Below, piece after piece: positions 18,601-23,319 of a stretch of DNA of 23,319 nt (the first letter of the stretch is position 1; every line of letters begins with the position of its first letter). The stretch lies in contig RXOD01004372.1 of the NCBI GenBank assembly GCA_005223375.1, positions 1 through 23,319 of the forward strand, written 5' to 3'. The notes beneath the pieces were generated by a model. The model worked only from the letters and a program-made list of their open reading frames with translations. It was not told the origin of the DNA and searched no databases. Both the position numbers and the translations under genes were made by a program. The DNA comes from Amoebophrya sp. AT5.2. Its lineage: Eukaryota; Sar; Dinophyceae; Syndiniales; Amoebophryaceae.

Positions 18601-18713
18601 GCTGGTAGGCTTCCCCGGCACCGCAGACGCACGGCATCTGCGTTGTTTTTAGGCCTGAAACCGCCGATGCCCTGCGTCTGCGCGGTCGGGGAGGAACAGT
18701 GCGGCTGCTGCAT
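12656..18713 (-). CDS. Large multi-exon glycosyltransferase-like protein with three introner-type introns
   Basis: Proposed exons (minus strand): 18213-18713, 17055-17854, 16081-16833, 15477-15701, 14940-15048, 13907-14863, 13376-13826, 12656-13210; about 1,450 codons. Phases agree at every junction except the last (1 nt off at 13375/13211; see findings). N-terminus: basic, then a short hydrophobic stretch VPGVITFFATLSCLF (about 88-102) that could be a type II membrane anchor. Residues about 620-760 resemble nucleotide-diphospho-sugar transferases (PF03407 type): ILLTSVDSHSNIWLKNWL, then GYDMGYVSISHFWVRNPFP, where the family's DxD is replaced by SIS. The last two exons carry a second glycosyltransferase-like region: KILHVNFATDCC, TGKVGYYVWKPEVIL, GWGDVLVYTDAG, FTKRDAFIL, ILVRKTPLS, EEWLRYAEDERILTEEPN and KNHNDDQSVFSLVFKKYG, a set seen in eukaryotic and viral putative glycosyltransferases. 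Between them lies GLLFLTDLLSLVYFFPFTYL, possibly membrane-associated. Probable location is the secretory pathway. Donor and acceptor sugars are unknown. The start ATG at 18713 is the least certain part. Confidence 0.68.
13211..13375 (-). other. Intron (GT-AG), last intron of the glycosyltransferase-like gene
   Basis: Donor CGCAG|GTAAAT, acceptor GCTTGCAG|GC, 165 nt. It separates VLVYTDAG from FLTDVRPLIARYL. GCAGG is present at both ends. Exact GT-AG removal leaves the downstream exon one nucleotide out of frame, so the acceptor is either AGG|CA or a base is in excess in the run of four T (plus strand 13200-13203). Confidence 0.6.
13827..13906 (-). other. Intron (GT-AG), 80 nt
   Basis: Donor GACAAG|GTAAATTATT, acceptor CATTGCACCAAG|TTTCTC, phase 0, joining NYLLGDK to FLSSDQPLWAKYLL. 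Confidence 0.7.
14864..14939 (-). other. Intron (GT-AG), 76 nt
   Basis: Donor GATCGG|GTATTTGCTT, acceptor GATTCATTGTAG|GTCCCC, phase 0, joining GPHITDR to VPTVSFAEDNF. Confidence 0.75.
15049..15476 (-). mobile_element. Introner-type intron 2 (428 nt, TSD GCGAG)
   Basis: The element is 15054-15476, beginning TTAAGGGTTGGATAAATTCA and ending AACCTCTAA on the minus strand. The reverse complement of its right end reads TTAGAGGTTGAAAAAATCCA, so the ends form an imperfect inverted repeat; further in, TTCAGATTCAGG pairs with CTTCAGGTTCAGG. An exact 5-bp direct repeat GCGAG flanks it (15477-15481 and 15049-15053). Removing the element plus one repeat copy joins AGC GCG AG to G GGA CTG, giving LLAVKGSARGLLFLTDLLSL without a stop; reading through gives TAA at once. 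No placement within the 5-nt window gives GT-AG. Confidence 0.8.
15702..16080 (-). mobile_element. Introner-type intron 1 (379 nt, TSD YACAT)
   Basis: The element is 15707-16080. Its left end is TTAAGCCTTCAAAAAACTC and the reverse complement of its right end is TTAGAGGTTCGAAAAACTC. The inverted repeat extends inward about 60 bp, including an AAGGCAGGC on both arms. It is flanked by a 5-bp direct repeat, TACAT on the left (16081-16085) and CACAT on the right (15702-15706), differing by one C/T change. Clean removal gives GAG AAG TAC ATG TGC CTT, that is LEKYMCLPKLSDSSVF, in frame; reading through meets TAA immediately. A GTAAGG inside the element is not usable because it lies after that stop. 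Confidence 0.82.
16834..17054 (-). other. Intron (GT-AG), 221 nt
   Basis: Donor GTAGCTAC|GTAACT, acceptor AAAAAACAG|GTTTTT, phase 2, joining GGGMVVAT to FFAAKSSASLCNFG. It contains two near copies of GTCTCGTACTTCCTG. Weak inverted similarity occurs near the ends (TTTATTTCTGCAG against TGTTTTTTCTGCAA), so it could be a decayed introner with canonical ends. Confidence 0.6.
17819..17853 (-). repeat. 35-bp direct repeat, exon copy
   Basis: This encodes PVLKLLDMEQQ at the start of the second exon. The same 35 bp, with one mismatch, occurs at 18149-18183 inside introner 3. Confidence 0.9.
17855..18212 (-). mobile_element. Introner-type intron 3 (358 nt, TSD YGCGG)
   Basis: The element is 17860-18212. 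Its left end is TTAGAAAGAGCCACGGATGC and the reverse complement of its right end is TTAGAAAGGTCCAAGATGCT; similarity runs about 30 bp. The flanking 5-mers are CGCGG (18213-18217) and TGCGG (17855-17859), again differing by a C/T change at the first base. Clean removal gives AGC TCG CGG TGG CCG GTG, that is FYLLMSSRWPVLKLLDMEQQ, in frame. No register gives GT-AG. The interior holds a copy of the next exon's first 35 nt. Confidence 0.78.
18149..18183 (-). repeat. 35-bp direct repeat, copy inside introner 3
   Basis: Matches 17819-17853 at 34 of 35 positions and starts about 30 nt in from the element's left end, directly after its terminal inverted repeat. Confidence 0.9.
18613..18691. repeat. 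Imperfect 26-bp inverted repeat in the 5' coding region
   Basis: CCCCGGCACCGCAGACGCAC (18613 onward, continuing GGCATC) pairs with the segment ending at 18691 (reverse complement CCCCGACCGCGCAGACGCAG, continuing GGCATC), 22 of 26 positions, with a spacer of about 28 nt. Weaker pairing extends outward on both sides to GCAGC words. It lies in the predicted N-terminal part of the glycosyltransferase-like gene. Confidence 0.65.
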
Positions 18714-19385
18714 CTCGTGAAGACCGTTACCGCACTCGCGCGGCCGCGAAGGCGGGTCGTCGGAGGGGAAAGAACGTCTAGCAGAGGCAATCTACGTGCA
18801 GTTACAGTGACACCCCCGACTGGGCGCCGACAGATCAGTGCCGATGGGCGACAACTTCTTAATTATCACATCATGAAGCAAAACAATGCCGTGATGATCG
18901 ATCGAACAACGGCCACTCCGTCCATGGCGGTGATACGCTGTTGGAAGTGTGCGAAGTGACTTGACTTATACCATAGTAGTTGCTCGATCAATTTCAATTT
19001 GCATCGGAAACACCAGCACCCACACGGCACAAACGCATCGCTGACAGACCGGCAAAAGAGTGAAGCACGACGCGAACGGGAACACGAACCAAGAAAAAAG
19101 TAAGCGTGAAGGTACTTAAACGGAAAAGCCATGACATGGTAGCAGAAAATGGAAAGTACGTCCACAAGAATCATGAACAAACTCGCCCGTCAGAGTCGAT
19201 GAATGATCGCAAGGTCATTTCACTCGAAAAAAGCGACTCCCCAGGGCTTGGCTCCGGGTTGTTTTAGCTGCAGATCCTTCGGCAAAAAAAATGAGTGCCA
19301 AAACATCTTATCGAAATCGATTCTGCATCGCGGTCGCGCTTTATTTCCAGGACCGAGATGAACTTTTATTTCATTTGTTTCCGCC
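18714..19385. other. Intergenic
   Basis: 672 nt between the C10-family gene and the glycosyltransferase-like gene. Small open frames on both strands lack recognisable content. It may include unidentified 5' exons of the downstream gene. Confidence 0.45.
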
Positions 19386-19964
19386 TCAGTCGCACATTTC
19401 CGCCTCTTGCGCTGCTTCCTCCTTCGCCGGCATGTTTCCCATGAAGGCCTGCATCAGAAAGCCAACCTTGCTCGACATATCCGGGTCCTTGGCCGCGTGC
19501 ATTTGGATCTGCATCACGCCTGAGATGTTGCAGATCATGTTGAACAACGACGAGGACAATAGCAATCGAAAGATCCGGATGCACGTAAAGAAGATCGGAT
19601 GATCTTACGATCGAAGAAGTGGACGAGAGCGCCAACGGATATAGCTGTTGCGACACTTCCTCTTCCAGTTCCATGTCCATCTCCATCGATAATAGAAGAT
19701 TCAGATTGATACGAAGAAATAAAATACTTTACCCATCATGAAGGTGGTTTCGTTAAAGCCCAGCTCCGCCATCAAGTCGGCGCAGACGGATTGGACGGCG
19801 GGTGGAAACTTGAGCATCTTTGCCTGCAAAGGGTTCTCCGCCTGGTTGCACTCGGCGACGAGGCTCTCGAACATCTGCCGGTTCTCGTCGCGCTGAAACC
19901 GCGCCCAAATTTCGTTCAGGGCAGTCTTCGCCTGCTCCGGGGTCAACGACGGGGCGGCGGCCAT
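19386..19964 (-). CDS. C10-family protein (C12orf57-like)
   Basis: Two exons, 19733-19964 and 19386-19519, joined by a canonical GT-AG intron (19520-19732; donor ATGATGG|GTAAAG, acceptor CATCTCAG|GCGTG). Phases agree and the product is 121 residues, ending MCD followed by TGA. It begins MAAAPSLTPEQAKTALNEIW, continues with AKMLKFPPAVQSVCADLMAE and LGFNETTFMMG, and the second exon gives VMQIQMHAAKDPDMSSKVGF. The order LTxEQAK, then a K-M-LxF-x-PxxQ helix, then GF, then GVxxxxxxxxxxxxxDPEIxxxxGxLxxxF matches the small C10 family (PF14974), whose vertebrate member C12orf57 is about 126 residues. The biochemical role of the family is not well defined. The intron was found because the first exon ends in a clear donor inside the conserved region. 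Confidence 0.72.
19520..19732 (-). other. Intron (GT-AG) of the C10-family gene
   Basis: 213 nt, phase 1, splitting the Gly codon of FMMGV. No inverted terminal repeat or flanking direct repeat is visible, unlike the three introner-type introns. Confidence 0.8.
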
Positions 19965-21080
19965 TTCCTATCTATTTCTATTAATATGATCTATAAGTTA
20001 TAATCTATAAGTTATAATAACTATAGTTAGTATTTTGTATTAATTTACGGTTTGTTTCTTCTATCGATGGGACCTCCGAGTCCGACTGTTGAAACCTAGG
20101 TACTCAGGTGGTATCAAGATCCTGGCCGTGGAGGATTGGATGATAAATCAGGAGCAACGAACAGCACCGTAAATCACGAATCGGCGGAACTACAAGATGA
20201 GAATCAAGATCGAGAGCCTGATCGCCTGCTGTATTTCATGCAGGTGCGACACCACGGAACCGAGCGCGCGTTTTAAACGAGGACTTAATGGCGTGTGTTG
20301 ATCTGTCTATATTGATATTCACAATCAGCAAAAGCAAAACTAAAAAATTAAAATCATGCGGGTTCTCCGCTAGTGATAGTGTAGCAGCCAGTGCCAGGTA
20401 AGAAAGTATACTGTTCTTAGAAAGAGAACGAAGTCCTCGCAGCTGTACGTACTTATTTCTTTAATTAAAACTGAGAGAGAGAGAGACGAGAAACTCCACC
20501 GCCTACGAGAATTGTAGTGGATGAAAATAAAAATTGAACTCAAAACTGTTGGCACGATAAGAGCGAGCATCCTACACTAAATACGATAGGGACAGGGAAC
20601 GGGCTAGGGCAAAACCAAAATCGGCAATGCCCTCGGCTACAAACGCAGCAGGGTGATAGTGCATCCTGTGTCACCGTACGGAGAGGTATCCACGTCGCGG
20701 TTGGTGAAAGTTAGGGCACTAATTACCTTCCTAGCCTGCTTGTGTTTCCGAGTTTAGATCCTCATCGCTCTGACCGACCGTGCCAGTAAGAATCAATGAA
20801 GATGAACGATATTTAACCGAAAAAGTACTACGTATACGAGTACCGTACTCACATTTTATATACCTGTTCGCGATTTGCATTTGTGTCGCTCTTTTTCTGG
20901 GACCGATTTTGGATGGGCCGCTGACGACGATGCTGCAGGTTTCCATCGGAAGAAAAAAGAATTTGTATTTGAACGATCGCCTGCTACGCTTGGGCATACA
21001 ACGAGAAACAGAGTTTATTTTTATCCTGAAAGCACATCGACGGCTCAGCCGACGACGGTGTGGATCATCCGTTTGTTGTA
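19965..21080. other. Intergenic, AT-richer than the rest, about 1.1 kb
   Basis: It opens with an AT-rich stretch (20000-20050) holding near-identical TCTATAAGTTATAA words in tandem, just upstream of the C10-family start codon. A short (GA)n run lies at about 20472-20487. A plus-strand frame at 20780-21208 has a hydrophobic stretch but overlaps the 3' end of the next gene and looks accidental. Confidence 0.45.
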
Positions 21081-22001
21081 TCAGTTGCTACTTTCTCTTT
21101 TCGTTGTACAACTGTCTCGCGAAGATGTTCCCGCCCGCAGCGCCACCGATGCGTAGTACCGGCTGCCGAAGACCTCTGAGAAAATCGTCAGCGCCCGATT
21201 GCCGGTGACGGGGAACCGAGCTGCAGTTTTGGGCAAATAAGACATGATTATCTGGACTACTTCCACCGGCAATTCCCGACCAGCCGACGAGGACGTCGTC
21301 CCCGAGCCCGACCGCACCCGCAGCAACATTAGCGCCACACCGACGCGCTGGCTCTTGTTGAGCCGAGCGCTGATCTCCCGCAAAACCGCGCACCCCTCCC
21401 CGGAGCCCATCATGTGCTCGAGAGAGCCGCCCGATACCAAACTCAGCCACGCCTCATTTGGCGACTGCGAAGGTTTTCTGGCGCGTGTAGCCGTCCCCGA
21501 CGAGTGCTTGCGTTCGTTTTCTACTTTTTCTAGCTGCACTGGCTTCTCATCTTCATGTGAAGGCTTTTTGTAAAATTCGAACTCGTCTCTCGGGTACCAT
21601 TCTTCCAAAAACTCGGTCCCCTTTATTTCACTTCTGCGGAAGACTTTTTGGGGAAAGAAAGCCGCACATGCTCGCTCGCGCTTGAGCTGCACTGTCCATT
21701 CGTCCATGTGCCAGAAGCGGATTTCGAGAGGCTCCGTCGTACAGAAGTAGCCCTCTTGCGCGGTGCGCAGGCAGCTGCGGTGCCAACGGAGAAGGTGCTC
21801 GATCGCTTCGATGGGTTCGGCCGCGGCTCGGGCTTGAGCTATGCTTCGATGGTTTCGACGGCCGTCGTACTCCGTCTTCAGAACCTCGAGATAAATTTCC
21901 ACCTCGTTCACAATCCAGCGCGCAAAGGCGTCCGATACCGGCGAAGCCCGATAGTACTCGTGCTGCGATCCGGGATCGTCAGGCTCTTTAGCCAGCGACA
22001 T
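21081..22001 (-). CDS. Unknown protein with F-box-like C-terminal helix
   Basis: Single exon, 306 codons, ATG at 22001 (MSLAKEPDDPGSQHEYYRAS), TGA stop. Residues 20-145 look like a compact helical domain with conserved-looking aromatics (FARWIVNEVEIYLEVL, AIEHLLRWHRSCLRTAQEGY, IRFWHMDEWTVQLKRERA). Residues 145-190 are charged and low complexity. Residues 205-232 are helical (VLREISARLNKSQRVGVALM). Residues 243-257 (ELPVEVVQIIMSYLP) match the LPxEVxxxIxxYL core that opens F-box motifs, but too little follows to be sure. If it is an F-box, an SCF ubiquitin-ligase adaptor role would follow; that is inference. The base and codon use resemble the neighbouring genes. Reality of the frame is likely; function is unknown. 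Confidence 0.6.
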   Translation of the reverse strand: MSLAKEPDDPGSQHEYYRASPVSDAFARWIVNEVEIYLEVLKTEYDGRRNHRSIAQARAAAEPIEAIEHLLRWHRSCLRTAQEGYFCTTEPLEIRFWHMDEWTVQLKRERACAAFFPQKVFRRSEIKGTEFLEEWYPRDEFEFYKKPSHEDEKPVQLEKVENERKHSSGTATRARKPSQSPNEAWLSLVSGGSLEHMMGSGEGCAVLREISARLNKSQRVGVALMLLRVRSGSGTTSSSAGRELPVEVVQIIMSYLPKTAARFPVTGNRALTIFSEVFGSRYYASVALRAGTSSRDSCTTKRESSN

Positions 22002-23319
22002 TTTTCCGATTTAGTCGCCGAATCGAAGTTTGATGATGTGGATTTACGAATACGACAGTGGTGGAACTACAACAAGTACTTTCCTCGTTCAACGATTTCA
22101 GCTTCTTGTGTGCTATCTTCGTGTTTGGTCTTAGAGATATCGCCCATCGCATTATACTTATGATGAAAGAAGTTCTGGTGCCAAGGTACCAACCAAGAAG
22201 ATCGACATCGCTGGACCTGGAGGTGGAGTGGTAGCTGTTCCTGTTGGTGTTGCTGCTCCAGCTAGGACCCTTCCACTTCATCGGGGGCGGTTAGGTAAGC
22301 GTTAGGGCCTAACCCTCTCCAGAACCAGAAGTCCAGCACTTCTAGATGATAAAGCGTTACGCCATGGCCATACGCACCAAATAAAGCGGCTAAACAATAA
22401 AATCAGAAGATCACCATCATCAACTTCGCCTGCACTTTTGTACGGACACGCTGGCTGCACGAGAGCGAGAGGACCAACTGGCACCGAAAGATCAAAATCC
22501 AACAAGAGGCAGCCTCTTCACGCGTTCATTTATTTTATTCGCATCATGTCCATCTGATACCTATTTGGTGTGAGCATCCTGTTTTCTAGCAGCTTTGTGT
22601 GATGATTTGCGGCAGCATTTGTGCGAGGCGCGCTCAAAACGCGTGCGCTTCTTCTGAATCTCAGCACGTCGCGGTCGCGGGATCTATTTATTATCACTAC
22701 CAGTACTAGCCGGTTTGCAATTACGATCCGGATTCGAGAACACTTCTTGTCAGCTCTCGTGTGCTTTGGCCTTCCACGAGATGCGCCGGCTGTGGCTTGG
22801 CTTTCGCAATCCATCGCAACTGGTACAGCTGCTAGTATCATTTTTTTGCAACCGTCCAAAATCGTGTACAAGATGGAGCTGCTATTGATTCTATGTCTAT
22901 CTTGGCACAAGATGCTCAATGCTAAGTTACAAGTGGTAGATTGGCCACCGGGAGGCAACGAATTCATCTTCACGCCATCGCCAACAAGAAGAAGAACCAG
23001 AAAGAACAGATATAACAATAGAAGAGTGTTGACCAATACGAACGCGAAACCTCGTCCAGCTGCATCCTCCATCTACCAGTCTTAATTCTGAAGATGCTGA
23101 GTCTTCAGCTAGAGCTGAATATAGCCATGCATGGCTTTGATCTTGGATCTGTGAATAGGCTAGCCGTAAGAATGCAAATGCATAAAATGCAAGTAAAAAA
23201 ATCTAGATCCGCTGCTCTAATCACTGCTCAGTTGAGGACGGGCGATCGTTGTAGACCGGGTTCGCGTTTCTTTCCCCATGATACGGTGCCTGTCCATGTA
23301 GGAAGACGTTTGAACCTGG
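22002..23319. other. Unassigned right end; possible plus-strand exon
   Basis: No confident gene. On the plus strand, 22135-22294 is bounded by an acceptor-like GGTCTTAG and a donor-like TTAG|GTAAGC. It is open in one frame containing SSGAKVPTKKIDIAGPGGG and a Val/Ala/Pro-rich tail. It could be an exon of a plus-strand gene, which would be the only one in the window. Overlapping frames at 22530-23085 on both strands are equally long and neither looks coding. The palindrome TTAGGGCCTAA occurs at about 22303. Confidence 0.3.

Noticed and set aside
20780..21208. Plus-strand frame of 142 codons with a hydrophobic stretch
   Set aside because: It overlaps the 3' end of the better-supported minus-strand gene at 21081-22001 and runs through AT-rich intergenic sequence.
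22530..23085. Overlapping frames of 154 and 180 codons on opposite strands
   Set aside because: Neither has recognisable domains or convincing coding composition. The hydrophobic start of the minus-strand frame is not enough evidence.
1..23319. CRISPR arrays, bacterial operons, ribosome binding sites, tRNA or rRNA genes
   Set aside because: No regularly spaced repeats, no tRNA T-loop or anticodon architecture and no rRNA motifs were seen; the genes have eukaryotic introns and families.

Overview
This is a eukaryotic nuclear window of roughly 50% GC. Every gene I can support lies on the minus strand: nine in a row, plus one open question at the right edge. The genes are recognisably eukaryotic: ribosomal protein L26 (uL24), a transcriptional-type cyclin, a C10-family protein, an FHA protein, a Nudix hydrolase fusion and a large multi-exon glycosyltransferase-like gene. 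Long same-strand gene runs are typical of dinoflagellates. Three introns of the glycosyltransferase-like gene look like inserted elements with terminal inverted repeats, 5-bp direct repeats and non-canonical ends. Introner elements of this kind have been described in syndinean dinoflagellates such as Amoebophrya, so I infer a related alveolate. No spliced-leader copy, rRNA or tRNA was found to confirm this.

Layout from left to right (all genes minus strand). 1-2947: N-terminal 982 codons of an FHA protein with an SQ-cluster domain and a nuclear localisation-like motif; its 3' end is outside the window. 3610-4331: tentative 3' end of a Cys-rich gene. 4666-5889: Ser/Thr/Pro- and Cys-rich protein of unknown function. 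6589-7731: cyclin K/L/T-like protein. 8197-10200: receiver-like domain, two C2H2 zinc fingers and a Nudix hydrolase in one protein. 11291-11665: RPL26. 12656-18713: glycosyltransferase-like gene of eight exons. 19386-19964: C10-family protein with one canonical intron. 21081-22001: unknown protein with a short F-box-like helix near its C-terminus. 22002-23319 has no clear gene.

The most interesting structure is in the 12656-18713 gene. Four short introns (76-221 nt) have GT and AG ends. Three longer ones (358-428 nt) cannot be written as GT-AG. Each is an element starting TTAR and ending YTAA, with inverted-repeat ends, flanked by a 5-bp direct repeat (first base diverged C/T in two cases). 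Removing the element plus one repeat copy restores an uninterrupted reading frame in all three cases and brings protein motifs together. These look like precisely excised intron-generating mobile elements. One of them also carries a 35-bp copy of the exon that follows it.

The genes show no common pathway. Several suggest nuclear or regulatory roles (FHA with SQ cluster, cyclin, zinc-finger Nudix), one is translational, and one is probably for glycan synthesis in the secretory system.
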